A stretch of DNA of 10,283 nt from Actinomycetes bacterium (GCA_021816565.1 JAKAXN010000141.1:1-10283), one strand, 5' to 3'. Positions 1 to 7,583 are shown, numbered from the stretch's first letter. Made by a program: numbers and translations. The notes: a model not told the origin generated them from the letters alone.

Positions 1-294
1 CGGGTGATCGACGCCGGCACGGCGACCGGGGAGCCGTACTGGGAGCTGCCCCTCTACGCCCAGTACCGCAAGCAGCTCGACTCCGACGTGGCCGACCTGA
101 AGAACGTGGCCGGAGGCCCCGCCGCCTCTTCCATCATGGCCGGCCTGTTCCTGCAGGAGTTCGCCGGGGACGGGGCCTGGGCCCACCTGGACATCGCCGC
201 TCCGGCCTGGTCGGAGTCCGAGGACGGCTGGGTCGCCAAGGGCGGGACCGGCTGGGGGGTCCGCAGCCTGGTCGAGCTGGTCGCCAACTGGTAG
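1..294 (+). CDS. pepA: Leucyl aminopeptidase, M17 family (3' end only)
   Basis: This is the C-terminal part of a cytosolic M17 leucine aminopeptidase, a two-metal exopeptidase that removes N-terminal residues from peptides; the 5' part lies outside the window. The frame is open from base 1 and ends at TAG 292-294, giving 97 codons. Family landmarks are clear: a WELPL segment followed by YRKQL, then SDVADLKN with the GG that follows, a small-residue-rich helix ending FLQEF, WAHLDIAAPAW, and a terminal KGGTGWGVRSLVELV that matches the usual family ending. The end is therefore the natural C-terminus and not a truncation. The metal-binding and NTDAEGR-type motifs are upstream and cannot be checked. 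It converges with the tldE gene, with a shared hairpin between the two. The family call is strong; the symbol pepA is by family convention. Confidence 0.93.
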   Translation, partial: RVIDAGTATGEPYWELPLYAQYRKQLDSDVADLKNVAGGPAASSIMAGLFLQEFAGDGAWAHLDIAAPAWSESEDGWVAKGGTGWGVRSLVELVANW

Positions 295-300
295 CCGTCG

Positions 301-327
301 TGGGGACGGCCGTCGGGGCCGTCCCTA
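301..327. terminator. Bidirectional hairpin terminator between convergent pepA and tldE
   Basis: A perfect 9-bp inverted repeat, GGGACGGCC at 303-311 and GGCCGTCCC at 317-325, encloses a 5-nt loop. A G-U wobble (302/326) and a T-A pair (301/327) could extend it to 11 bp on the + strand transcript. It starts 6 nt after the aminopeptidase stop, and its right arm overlaps the stop codon of the convergent tldE gene (325-327). There is no T tract on either side, so it would work as a GC-rich hairpin without a U-run, as is common in actinobacteria. That it terminates both genes is inferred from position and shape. Confidence 0.6.
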
Positions 328-1749
328 CGAAGCCTGGCTCACCGACGACATGTTGAAGTCCGGCACCCGCACGGCCGGCATGGCCGTGCGGGTGAAGTAG
401 TCGCACCACTCCCGCGGGAGGGTGCGGTGGGAGGTGCCGACCACCGCAGCCCGGGTCAGTACGTCGACGGGGCTCTCGTTGAAGCGGTAGTTGTTGACAG
501 CAGCGGTGACCTCACCGTCCTCGACCAGGTACACGCCGTCGCGGGTCAGGCCGGTGAGCAGCATGGTCTGGGGGTCGACCTCCCGGATGTACCACAGGCA
601 GGTGAGGAGCAGCCCCCGTTCCACACCGGCCACCATCCGGTCGGTGTCGCCGTGGGTGGGCCCGTCGGCGGACTCGAGGATCAGATTGTCGATGTAGGGC
701 GTGCAGGGCAGGCCGGTCAGCGCGGCGCTGTGCCGGGTCTGGACCAGGGCGCCCAGGACCCCGTTGGAGATCCATGAGGTGGGCTCGAGGGCCGAGCCGT
801 TGTCGAACACCGAGCGCGTCGACGCCGACTGCCCGGCGGTGAGAAACGGGGTGCACTCGAGGCCCGCGGCCGCGGGTTCGCTGCGAAGGGTCACGGGATG
901 GTCCGACAGGCGGTCCCCGATCCGGGTGCCCCCGCCGGGCCGGCTGAACACCGTCCGGCCCTCGTGGGCGTCCTTGGCCCCGGCCGACCAGTAGAGGTAG
1001 ATCATCAGGTCGGCGACGGCGCTCGGGGGCAGGACGGTGTCGTAGCGGCCGGCCGGTAGGTCCACCCGGCGGCCGGCCCAGCCCAGGCGGCGGTCCAGCT
1101 CGCCGTGGAGGGCGGGGACGTCTACGTCGGCGAAGTCGGTGGTCGGGACCCCGACCCAGCAGGAGCGCGACAGGTCAGCCGACTTGGCGTTGATCTCGGC
1201 GTGCCCGGTGGGCTGGTCGAAGCGGGAGCGCAGGCCTTCCGACGTGCCGACGAAGACGCTCGCCATCTGGTGGTGGGCGAAGCCGTAGAGCAGCTGGTCG
1301 GAGCCGGCCGCCCGCCGGAAGCTCTCGCCGAGCGCCGGGGCGAACGACGAGAACACCCCGATCGAGGTGTCGGCCGGCGGAGCCGACCAGTCGCCGCTCG
1401 ACGACCCGGCCCCCACCAGAGGAGCTGCGTCCTCCGCCGGGGCCGACTGGCGGGCCGTGGCCTCGGATTCGGCCACCATCCCGGCCAGCCCGTCGGCTTC
1501 GACGCCCTGCCGGGTCACCGTGGCGACCGAGGCCCCGACCACGGAGATGACGGTGACCGACCGGGACCGGCCGGTGCCGTTGGTGGTGAGGGTGTTGTTG
1601 GCCCAGCGCAGGTTGGCCTCGGAGCCGTCCTCCACCAGGACCACGCAGCCGTCGGCTCGCGACAGTGACAGGGCCCGCTCCACGAGCTCCTGCGGCGAGG
1701 ACCGGGGGGAGGGCGAAGACGCCGGGGACGGACCGGGTGATGACGACAT
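325..1749 (-). CDS. tldE: TldE/PmbA-like subunit of the TldD-TldE metallopeptidase
   Basis: The product is a 474-residue member of the TldD/PmbA (U62) family, the partner of TldD. In E. coli the two form a heterodimeric cytosolic zinc peptidase that matures microcin B17 and degrades unfolded CcdA; TldE contributes structure and substrate channel but no zinc site. Consistent with this role, no HExxxH motif is present. The family C-terminal domain is evident: SWISNGVLGALVQTRHSA (325-342), the core CLWYIREVDPQTMLLTGLTR (384-403), then GVYLVEDGEV (405-414), and an ending MPAVRVPDF near 457-465. The first 20 residues are a Ser/Pro-rich low-complexity tail, probably disordered. The ATG at 1749 directly abuts the tldD stop (TAGATG, 0 nt between), and a GAGG lies in the end of tldD, so translational coupling is likely. 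TldE versus a second TldD is decided by the missing zinc motif and the partner next door. Confidence 0.9.
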   Translation of the reverse strand: MSSSPGPSPASSPSPRSSPQELVERALSLSRADGCVVLVEDGSEANLRWANNTLTTNGTGRSRSVTVISVVGASVATVTRQGVEADGLAGMVAESEATARQSAPAEDAAPLVGAGSSSGDWSAPPADTSIGVFSSFAPALGESFRRAAGSDQLLYGFAHHQMASVFVGTSEGLRSRFDQPTGHAEINAKSADLSRSCWVGVPTTDFADVDVPALHGELDRRLGWAGRRVDLPAGRYDTVLPPSAVADLMIYLYWSAGAKDAHEGRTVFSRPGGGTRIGDRLSDHPVTLRSEPAAAGLECTPFLTAGQSASTRSVFDNGSALEPTSWISNGVLGALVQTRHSAALTGLPCTPYIDNLILESADGPTHGDTDRMVAGVERGLLLTCLWYIREVDPQTMLLTGLTRDGVYLVEDGEVTAAVNNYRFNESPVDVLTRAAVVGTSHRTLPREWCDYFTRTAMPAVRVPDFNMSSVSQAS

Positions 1750-3321
1750 CTAGCGTCCCGCCTCACTGTTGGTGTTGAGTATCCGCACCCGCCGGAACAG
1801 CGCCGACGGGCAGCCGTGGCTCACCGCCGCGGTCTGGCCGGGCTGGCCCTTGCCACAGTTGAAGGCCCCACCGAGCACGTAGGTCTGCTCACCGCCGACG
1901 GCCTCCATGGACCCCCAGAAGCGGGTGGTCGTCCCCTGGTAGGCCAGATCCCTGAGCTGCCCGACCAGGCGGCCGGCCCGGATCCGGTAGAAGCGCTGAC
2001 CGGTGAACTGGAAGTTGTACCTCTGCATGTCGATCGACCAGCTCCGGTCGCCGACGATGTAGACGCCGTCGTCCACCCCGCCTATCAGCTCCTCGGTGGA
2101 GGGACCGCCGACGGCCGGCTGCAGCGACACGTTGGCCATCCGCTGGAGCGGCACCCGCATGGCGGAGTCGGCGAAGGCGCAACCGTTGGACCGGCCCAGC
2201 TCCTGGCGGGCGGCCATGGCCCGGTTGAGCTGGTAGCCGACCAGGGTCCCGTCCCGGATCAGGTCCCACGACTGGGTCTCGACGCCCTCGTCGTCGAAGC
2301 CGATGGTGGCCAGCCCGTGCTCCACCGTCCGGTCGCCGGTCACGTGCATGACCGGCGAGCCGTAGCGGAGCCGGCCCAGCTGGTCGAAGGTGGCGAAGGA
2401 GGTGCCGGCGTAGGCCGCCTCGTAGCCGAGCGCCCGGTCCAATTCGGTGGCGTGCCCGATGGACTCGTGGATGGTGAGCCACAGGTTGGACGGGTCGATG
2501 ACCACGTCGAACTCGCCGCTGTCGAGGGTGGGGGCGGCCATCTTCTCGGCCAGGAGCTCCGGCAGCTGCGACAGCTCGGCGTCCCAGTCCCAGCCGGTGC
2601 CGGTCAGGTACTCCCACCCCCGACCGACCGGCGGGGCGATGGTGCGCATCGAGTCGAAGGCTCCGGTCCCGGCGTCGACGGCCACCGCCGTGGCCTCGGG
2701 ATGGACGCGCACCCGCTGCTGGGTGGTGCGCGTACCGGACAGATCGGCGTAGAACTTGTTCTCCTGTACCGCCATCACGCTGGCGTCGGCGTGGCTCACC
2801 CGGCGGTCGGAGATCAGCCGCTCGGTCCAGCCGATGAGGACGGCGGCCCGCTCGGCGGGCTCCACGTCGAAGGGGTTGTCGGAGTAGGGGCTGACCCAGG
2901 TGGCGACGTGCACCGGCTCGGGAGCCAGCTCCACCCTCTCGGTGTTGATGGCCGCCGACACCCGGGCCACCTCGAGCGCTTCGCGGGCGGCCCGGGACGC
3001 GGCCTCGGCCGACAGGTCGGTGGTGGCGGCGAAGCCCCACGTGCCGTCCAGGAGCACCCGGACCGACAGGCCGGCGCTCGAGTCGTCACCCGCCCCTTCG
3101 AGCTGCCCGTCGCGTGCGGTCGCGGTGGCCGTCCTGGTCCGCTCGACGCGCATCTCGGCGTGCCCGGCGCCCCCGGAGCGGGCGGCGTCGAGGGCGGCGT
3201 CGGCCAGGCGGTCGAGGGGCAGGCCCGTGAAGGCCGGGTCCACAGCCCGGGCGTCCCCGGTGGGGGACGGCTGTCCTGCAGGAGTGCCGGCGGGGGAGCC
3301 TGCGGCGGAGGAGGAGGTCAT
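1750..3321 (-). CDS. tldD: TldD metalloprotease subunit
   Basis: The product is a 523-residue TldD, the zinc-bearing catalytic subunit of the TldD/TldE peptidase, expected in the cytosol as a heterodimer with the downstream TldE. The defining HExxxH motif is present as HESIGH at residues 285-290 within WLTIHESIGHATELDRALGY. A conserved Cys in FNCGKGQPGQ (C489) sits where the family's third zinc ligand is expected. Other family blocks are DDEGVETQ (343-350) with DGTLVGY (357-363), and SMRVPLQRM-like sequence at 386-395. I chose the ATG at 3321 although the frame stays open to 3423: the permease stop lies 1 nt upstream (TGACATG), and the extra 34 codons would lie inside the permease gene and translate to low-complexity, non-family sequence. 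The N-terminus (about 1-28) is a Ser/Pro/Gly-rich tail. The substrate is unknown; linkage to an ABC exporter hints at a peptide, by inference only. Confidence 0.94.
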   Translation of the reverse strand: MTSSSAAGSPAGTPAGQPSPTGDARAVDPAFTGLPLDRLADAALDAARSGGAGHAEMRVERTRTATATARDGQLEGAGDDSSAGLSVRVLLDGTWGFAATTDLSAEAASRAAREALEVARVSAAINTERVELAPEPVHVATWVSPYSDNPFDVEPAERAAVLIGWTERLISDRRVSHADASVMAVQENKFYADLSGTRTTQQRVRVHPEATAVAVDAGTGAFDSMRTIAPPVGRGWEYLTGTGWDWDAELSQLPELLAEKMAAPTLDSGEFDVVIDPSNLWLTIHESIGHATELDRALGYEAAYAGTSFATFDQLGRLRYGSPVMHVTGDRTVEHGLATIGFDDEGVETQSWDLIRDGTLVGYQLNRAMAARQELGRSNGCAFADSAMRVPLQRMANVSLQPAVGGPSTEELIGGVDDGVYIVGDRSWSIDMQRYNFQFTGQRFYRIRAGRLVGQLRDLAYQGTTTRFWGSMEAVGGEQTYVLGGAFNCGKGQPGQTAAVSHGCPSALFRRVRILNTNSEAGR

Positions 3322-3322
3322 G

Positions 3323-4147
3323 TCACACCCGACGGTAGGCGCGCGCCGCCAGCCATCCGAACAACGCCAGGATCCCGGCCACCCAGGCGGCGCTCTGCCA
3401 GGCGTGCAGGGCCAGCGGACCACCCACCGCCAGTGAGCGCATCTCGTCGATGAAGATGGTGAACGGCTGGTTCTTGGCGAAGGCCTGGAGCCATCCCGGC
3501 ATGCCGGCGATGGGCACGAAGGCGGAGCTGACGAAGGTCAGCGGGAACACCCAGATGAACCCGAACGCCTGCACCGACTCCTCGTCCCGGATGGCCAGGC
3601 CGGTGAAGGCCGACACGCAGGCCACCGCCAGGCCCACGGCCAGGGCGAGCAGCACCATGAGCACCGCCGGTACGGCGCCGTTCTCGAAGCGGAAACCGAC
3701 GGCGTAGCCGGTGGCGATGAGCACCCCGATGGTGACCGCCAGGCGGACCAGGTCGGCCCCGAGCCGGCCGACCAGCACCGCGGAACGGGCCATGGGCATG
3801 GAGCGCAGCCGGTCTATGGACCCCTTCTGCAGCTCCTGGGCCAGGGCGATGGCCGTCCCGAAACTGGTGAATGCGCAGGTCTGGCCGATGATGCCCGGCA
3901 GGAGGTAGTTGACGTAGCCGCCGGGCACGTGCACGGTGATGGCCCCGCCGAAGACGTAGCGGAACAGCAGCATGAACATCATCGGCTGCACGACGGTGAA
4001 CATGATGTAGGCGGGGTTGCGCCGCCACAGCAGCAGGTTGCGCTGCATGATGGTGAGCGAGTCGACCGCCGCCCAGCGCAGCCGGGAGGCGGGGGTGTCG
4101 GCGACGGGCGGCGTGATGGCCGGGGCGGCGACGGTGGCGGTGCTCAT
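3323..4147 (-). CDS. ABC-2 type transporter permease, DrrB-like
   Basis: This is a 274-residue integral membrane permease of the ABC-2 family, resembling DrrB of daunorubicin-type exporters. It would pair with the ATPase encoded just upstream to form a plasma-membrane exporter. About six hydrophobic segments are visible, roughly at 47-68, 82-104, 132-152, 158-182, 194-213 and 252-268. The conserved cytoplasmic block after the second segment reads ELQKGSIDRLRSMPMARSA (105-123), typical of DrrB-type permeases. The AKNQPFTIFIDEMRSL block (224-239) before the last segment fits as well. I chose the ATG at 4147, which overlaps the ATPase stop by four bases (ATGA). A strong GGAGGAGGA Shine-Dalgarno lies at 4159-4151 on this strand. 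The frame extends to 4642, but that extension is antisense-like Arg/Gly/Pro-rich sequence read within the ATPase gene. The substrate cannot be told from sequence. Confidence 0.92.
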   Translation of the reverse strand: MSTATVAAPAITPPVADTPASRLRWAAVDSLTIMQRNLLLWRRNPAYIMFTVVQPMMFMLLFRYVFGGAITVHVPGGYVNYLLPGIIGQTCAFTSFGTAIALAQELQKGSIDRLRSMPMARSAVLVGRLGADLVRLAVTIGVLIATGYAVGFRFENGAVPAVLMVLLALAVGLAVACVSAFTGLAIRDEESVQAFGFIWVFPLTFVSSAFVPIAGMPGWLQAFAKNQPFTIFIDEMRSLAVGGPLALHAWQSAAWVAGILALFGWLAARAYRRV

Positions 4148-5175
4148 CTGTCCTCCTCCACTGGAGCGTCCTTGGCGACGCCACCCCGCCGGCGGCGGCG
4201 GGGCTGGGCGGTCTCCCCGTCCGATGCGGCGTGGCCGGTGAGCGCCAGGAACACGTCGTCCAGGGACGGGCGGTGCATGGCCAGGCCGTGGATCTCGATG
4301 CCGGCCCCGTCGAGCAGTCGGACCGCCTCGACCAGCGCCTCGGAGCCCCGCCGCCCGATGCGCAGCGCGATCCGGCCGGTCCCGGAGTCGGTGGGGGCGT
4401 CGCTCTCCGACAGGCCGGCGACGACGCGGGCGGCTTCGGCCCGCCGATCCGGGTCCGGGACGGTGAACTCGATGACGTCGCCTCCCACCCGGTCCTTCAG
4501 CTGGTCCGATGTGCCCGACGCGATGACCTGCCCCTGGTCGATCACCACGATCTGGTCGGCCAGCTCGTCGGCCTCGTCCAGGTACTGGGTGGTGAGCAGG
4601 AGAGTGGTGCCACTGTCCACCAGCTCCCGTATCACCGACCACATGCCGATCCGGCTGCGCGGGTCCAGCCCGGTGGTCGGCTCGTCGAGGAACAGCACCG
4701 CCGGTTCGGCCACCAGGCTGGCGGCCAGGTCCAGCCGCCGCTGCATGCCGCCCGAGTAGGTGCGCGCCGGGCGGTCTCCGGCGTCGGTGAGGGCGAACCG
4801 CTCGAGCAGCTCGGCCGCCCGCTGGCGGCAGCGCGGTCGGGGGAGGTGGTAGAGGCGGCCCACGAACTCCAGGTTCTCCCGGCCGGTGAGCTCCTCCTGG
4901 ATGGCGGCCGACTGGCCGGCCAGGCCGATGATGCGCCGGACGCCGGCGGCGTCTCCCACCACGTCACGCCCTTCGATCACCGCCCGCCCGGCGTCGGGTT
5001 CGAGCAGGGTGGTGAGGATGCGCACGGCGGTGGTCTTGCCGGCCCCGTTGGGCCCCAGGACCCCGAGGATGGAGCCGCGGGGTACGGCCAGGTCGACGCC
5101 GCGCAGGGCCCGGACCGGACCGAAGGACTTCTCGATCCCCTCCACCAGGATGGCGGTGTCTCTGCCGGATGTCAC
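4144..5175 (-). CDS. ABC transporter ATP-binding protein, DrrA-like
   Basis: The product is a 343-residue ATPase of the DrrA (daunorubicin resistance) type, which powers export through the ABC-2 permease encoded next. All nucleotide-binding motifs are present: Walker A GPNGAGKTT at 41-49, Q-loop Q88, signature YSGGMQ at 140-145, Walker B AVLFLDE at 159-165 and the following TTGLDPRSR D-loop. The switch position reads LLTTQYLDEADELAD, with Gln197 where most ABC proteins have His; this Gln is characteristic of the DrrA group. The DrrA-type C-terminal extension ends with PSLDDVFLALTG (303-314), followed by an Arg-rich tail. The start is GTG at 5175, the first start after an in-frame TAG at 5187-5185. 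No convincing Shine-Dalgarno is visible, so coupling or readthrough from the gene 26 nt upstream is possible. The 3' end overlaps the permease start by 4 nt. The function is certain as an ABC exporter ATPase; the substrate is unknown. Confidence 0.94.
   Translation of the reverse strand: MTSGRDTAILVEGIEKSFGPVRALRGVDLAVPRGSILGVLGPNGAGKTTAVRILTTLLEPDAGRAVIEGRDVVGDAAGVRRIIGLAGQSAAIQEELTGRENLEFVGRLYHLPRPRCRQRAAELLERFALTDAGDRPARTYSGGMQRRLDLAASLVAEPAVLFLDEPTTGLDPRSRIGMWSVIRELVDSGTTLLLTTQYLDEADELADQIVVIDQGQVIASGTSDQLKDRVGGDVIEFTVPDPDRRAEAARVVAGLSESDAPTDSGTGRIALRIGRRGSEALVEAVRLLDGAGIEIHGLAMHRPSLDDVFLALTGHAASDGETAQPRRRRRGGVAKDAPVEEDR
4151..4159 (-). promoter_or_regulatory. Shine-Dalgarno of the DrrB-like permease gene
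   Basis: On the minus strand GGAGGAGGA lies 3 nt before the ATG at 4147 (its best core, GGAGG, is about 7 nt away). It sits inside the last codons of the ATPase gene. It is the strongest ribosome site in the minus-strand run and decides the permease start against the much longer open frame upstream. Confidence 0.75.
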
Positions 5176-5201
5176 GGCCGCACGCTAGCGACCCCGGGTT
5201 G

Positions 5202-7031
5202 TCAGGGCGGACCGTTTTCCAGCGATGCGGCCGCAGCCACCAGGGCCAGGGCGGTGCCGGTGGCGGCCAGGTTGCCGAACAACTCGCCCGACACCGCGTC
5301 GGCGGTCTCGGTGAGGATCCCGGACCCGGCGCCGGCCAGCTTCACCACCGCCTCCAGCCGCTCGTGGGCCTCCTCCCAGCGGTGCATGCGGCTGAGCGCC
5401 CGTACGGCCATCAGGGTGGCCTCGAGATCGGGGTTGTCCGCTCCGGGCCGCTCGTCGGCCACCCGGTCCGAGTAGCGGTGGAGCAGCAGGTCGGAGCTCA
5501 GCCTCTCGAGCACCCGGTCCACCGTGGCCGTCGCCACCGGGTGGTCGGCCGGCCACGGCCCCTGCCACGCCACGCTGAGCAGCGCGGCGTCGGGCTCGTC
5601 GGATCCGGGGGTCGAGCCGTCCAGGCGTAGGCCCCCGTCGGCCGCCACGGCCGAGGTCTCCAGCCAGCCGGAGACCTCGCGGGCTTCCTGCTGCCAGGTC
5701 ACCGCCTGCAGGTCGAGGGGGTTGGCCGCCCGGGCCAGCCTGGTCATGCGGTCGAGCGCCGACCACACCGCCAGACGCCCGGCCACGTAGACGCGGGCCG
5801 GGCGCTCGATCTCCCAGCGGCCGCTGTCCGGCTGGCGCCAGTGGTCGGCGGCCCGGTCGGTGGCGGCCGCCAACGCCGGCCATGCCGCCGACAGCGGCCC
5901 GGCGTCGTCGGGGCGGCCCCGTGGCCCGCTGCTGGTGGAGCCGATCGCGGCCACCACATCGCCGATCAGACCGGTGTCGGCCCCGACCGGTCGGCGCCCG
6001 TGGCGGACCGGTCCGGCTCCCCGCCAGCCGCTGAAGGGCCACTCGTCGGCCTCCGGGACCGGTTGGCCGTCGGCGTCGAACCATCCCGGCCAGGGCAGGT
6101 GGGCGGTGCTGAGGGACTCGCGCATCCACCGCTCGGCTGCCTCCCCGTCCTCGGCCAGGCCGACCTCGGCGAATACCCGGGCGGCCAAGGCCACGTCGCG
6201 CAGGCGCACCCAGCGGTCATCGGCGGTCCGCTCGCTGCCCGCCCGTCGGGTGAGCGAGGTGGTGCCGGCCCCGTGGGGCGCCCCGCCCGGACCGGTGAGC
6301 ATCCGAACCGACAGCAGCGCCCGCTCCAGAGCCTGGCGGTGGGGTCCGGCGTAGACGACGCCGGCCAGCCAGCTCCGCCACGCCGCCTCGGTCTCCTCCA
6401 GCGCCCGGTGGGCGCCCCCCGGCGTCCCCGGCAGGCGACGGTCGCGGCTCCCCACGGTCACCACCAACTCCTCGCCGGCGTCCAGGCGCACGACCGCCCG
6501 CCACCGCTCCACGTCCCGGCCGAGCGGGGCGGCCCGGAACGGTCCGCCGGCCCCCAGCCCGACCTGCAGGGCCCCGACGACCAGGCCCGCCTGCGACTGG
6601 GCGGCCCGCCGGGACCGGGTGGGGCCGGTCAGCACCTCCACCTCGATGTCGACCGGTCCCGACAGGGCCCGCACCAGGCGCACCACCCCTCCCGGAGTGT
6701 CCAGACCGGGGCCGGGCCACGGCATGAAGTCCACCACCGAGACCCGCCGGCCGGCCGGTCCCTCCATGACCGTCTCCGCCACGTTGGTGCCGGGCCGGTA
6801 CCCGAGGCGCGACGCCGGCAGCCGGTGCCGGGCGCCCCCGTCGTCGCGGACCGGGCCCACCCGCACGGCGGCGCCGGACCCGTCCAGCAGGCGCCACAGG
6901 TCCGGGGACGCGGTGAGACCGCCGCTGCAGTACCAGTCGATGGCGCCGTCGGCGGTCACGGACGCGCCGTAGCGACCGTCGCCCACCCAGGCGCGCCGGC
7001 CGAGGGGTATCCGCCCGGGATCGGTCAGCAC
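5202..7031 (-). CDS. GH15-like (glucoamylase/trehalase-type) protein with altered motifs
   Basis: This is a 609-residue protein with the architecture of bacterial glycoside hydrolase family 15 (glucoamylase/trehalase, an (alpha/alpha)6 barrel behind an N-terminal beta domain). The family N-terminus is recognisable in WVGDGRYGASVTADGAIDWY (15-34). In the barrel I see GTTSL (256-260) and RWVRLRD (273-279) where the family usually reads RNWDYRYxWLRD, so the Asn-Trp pair is lost. GWRGAGPVR (335-343) corresponds to GYRGSxPVR. PDSGRWEIE with SALDRMTRLA (401-433) corresponds to the PDxGIWEVR block with its presumed general-acid Glu (E407), and SGELFGN (581-587) is the C-terminal GNFPQ region without the PQ. 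No signal peptide is seen, so it is probably cytosolic. The start is GTG at 7031, 16 nt after greA, without a clear ribosome site. Family membership is likely; catalytic activity and substrate are open. It may be a divergent or degenerate enzyme. Confidence 0.75.
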   Translation of the reverse strand: MLTDPGRIPLGRRAWVGDGRYGASVTADGAIDWYCSGGLTASPDLWRLLDGSGAAVRVGPVRDDGGARHRLPASRLGYRPGTNVAETVMEGPAGRRVSVVDFMPWPGPGLDTPGGVVRLVRALSGPVDIEVEVLTGPTRSRRAAQSQAGLVVGALQVGLGAGGPFRAAPLGRDVERWRAVVRLDAGEELVVTVGSRDRRLPGTPGGAHRALEETEAAWRSWLAGVVYAGPHRQALERALLSVRMLTGPGGAPHGAGTTSLTRRAGSERTADDRWVRLRDVALAARVFAEVGLAEDGEAAERWMRESLSTAHLPWPGWFDADGQPVPEADEWPFSGWRGAGPVRHGRRPVGADTGLIGDVVAAIGSTSSGPRGRPDDAGPLSAAWPALAAATDRAADHWRQPDSGRWEIERPARVYVAGRLAVWSALDRMTRLARAANPLDLQAVTWQQEAREVSGWLETSAVAADGGLRLDGSTPGSDEPDAALLSVAWQGPWPADHPVATATVDRVLERLSSDLLLHRYSDRVADERPGADNPDLEATLMAVRALSRMHRWEEAHERLEAVVKLAGAGSGILTETADAVSGELFGNLAATGTALALVAAAASLENGPP

Positions 7032-7047
7032 GGGACCGGAACGGCCG

Positions 7048-7524
7048 CTAGTCGCCCACCTTGACGATCTCGACCTCGAGGGTGGCTCCGGTGGGGGTCT
7101 CGTAGGCGACCGTCTGGCCCTGGCGGCGGCCCATGAGGGCCCGGCCCAGGGGGGCGTCGGGAGAGATCACCGACACGCCCTCCCGGCGCTCCTCGATGGA
7201 GCCGATCAGGTAGCGCTCCACGTCCTTGTCGCCGACGTACCTGAGCGTCACCACGACCCCGGTGGTGACCTCCCCGTCTGCTCCGGCCGTCCCGTCGATG
7301 ATCTCGGGCTCTTTCAGCATGGCCTCGAGCTGGCGGATCCGGGCCTCCATCTTGCCCTGGCTGTCCTTGGCCGCGTGGTAGTCGCCGTTCTCCGAGAGGT
7401 CGCCGAGGGCCCGGGCGGCTTCGATGGCCTTGGCGATCTCGATCCGGCCCCGCGTTCGGAGATCGTCCAGCTCGGCCTGCAGGCGTTCGAAGGTGTCCTT
7501 GGTCAGACGGCTGCTGGGAGACAT
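7048..7524 (-). CDS. greA: Transcription elongation factor GreA
   Basis: The product is a 158-residue GreA, the same length as E. coli GreA. It enters the RNA polymerase secondary channel and stimulates cleavage of the backtracked transcript. The N-terminal coiled coil spans about residues 7-75 and carries the tip motif GDLSENGDYHAAK (41-53), with the acidic pair D42 and E45 that helps position the catalytic metal. The C-terminal FKBP-like domain includes the segment YLIGSIEERREGVSVISPDAPLGRAL with its typical SP.APLGRALMG block near the end. The ATG at 7524 is preceded at 7 nt by GGAG within CTGGAGCGACT, a good start. It heads the minus-strand run; the next gene follows after 16 nt, so greA may share a transcript with it. 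Its promoter must lie in the 7525-7700 region, which it shares with the divergent leu operon. Confidence 0.96.
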   Translation of the reverse strand: MSPSSRLTKDTFERLQAELDDLRTRGRIEIAKAIEAARALGDLSENGDYHAAKDSQGKMEARIRQLEAMLKEPEIIDGTAGADGEVTTGVVVTLRYVGDKDVERYLIGSIEERREGVSVISPDAPLGRALMGRRQGQTVAYETPTGATLEVEIVKVGD

Positions 7525-7546
7525 AGTCGCTCCAGGGTAATGGCGG

Positions 7547-7575
7547 TTGACGGAAGGCGGGGTATCGGCGAAACT
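7547..7575 (+). promoter_or_regulatory. Candidate promoter of the leuB-ilvE-cimA operon
   Basis: TTGACG at 7547-7552 matches the -35 consensus at five of six positions. A 17-nt spacer leads to GAAACT at 7570-7575, a weak -10 (the second A and the final T agree with TANNNT). Transcription would start near 7582, just before the ATG of the leader peptide at 7584, which would then be translated leaderless or nearly so. The -35 is convincing, the -10 is not. Confidence 0.35.
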
Positions 7576-7583
7576 TGGTGACG

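Noticed and set aside
3322..3423. N-terminal extension of tldD by 34 codons
   Set aside because: The extension lies inside the permease gene and gives low-complexity Trp/Arg/Pro sequence; the ATG at 3321 is 1 nt after the permease stop and fits the family N-terminus.
1816..3453. A 545-codon + strand open frame antisense to tldD
   Set aside because: It is Gly/Pro/Arg/Val-rich with no family motif, and lies opposite a protein with an intact HExxxH zinc site and clear homology. Long antisense frames are expected at this GC content.
4148..4642. N-terminal extension of the permease by 165 codons
   Set aside because: It overlaps the ATPase gene out of frame and is Arg/Gly/Pro-rich without membrane segments; the ATG at 4147 has a strong Shine-Dalgarno and a 4-nt overlap with the ATPase stop.
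5183..5190. Palindrome CGCTAGCG between the GH15-like gene and the ABC ATPase
   Set aside because: It is 8 bp long, has no loop or second copy, and is too short to call a regulatory site in GC-rich DNA.
4231..5475. A 414-codon + strand open frame opposite the ABC ATPase
   Set aside because: It is antisense to a gene with all Walker, signature and D-loop motifs and spans a gene boundary without any motif of its own.
7540..7581. Short frame MAVDGRRGIGETW upstream of leuB as a leader peptide
   Set aside because: It has no run of branched-chain codons, lies across the candidate -35 element and ends before the hairpins; the frame at 7584 fits far better.
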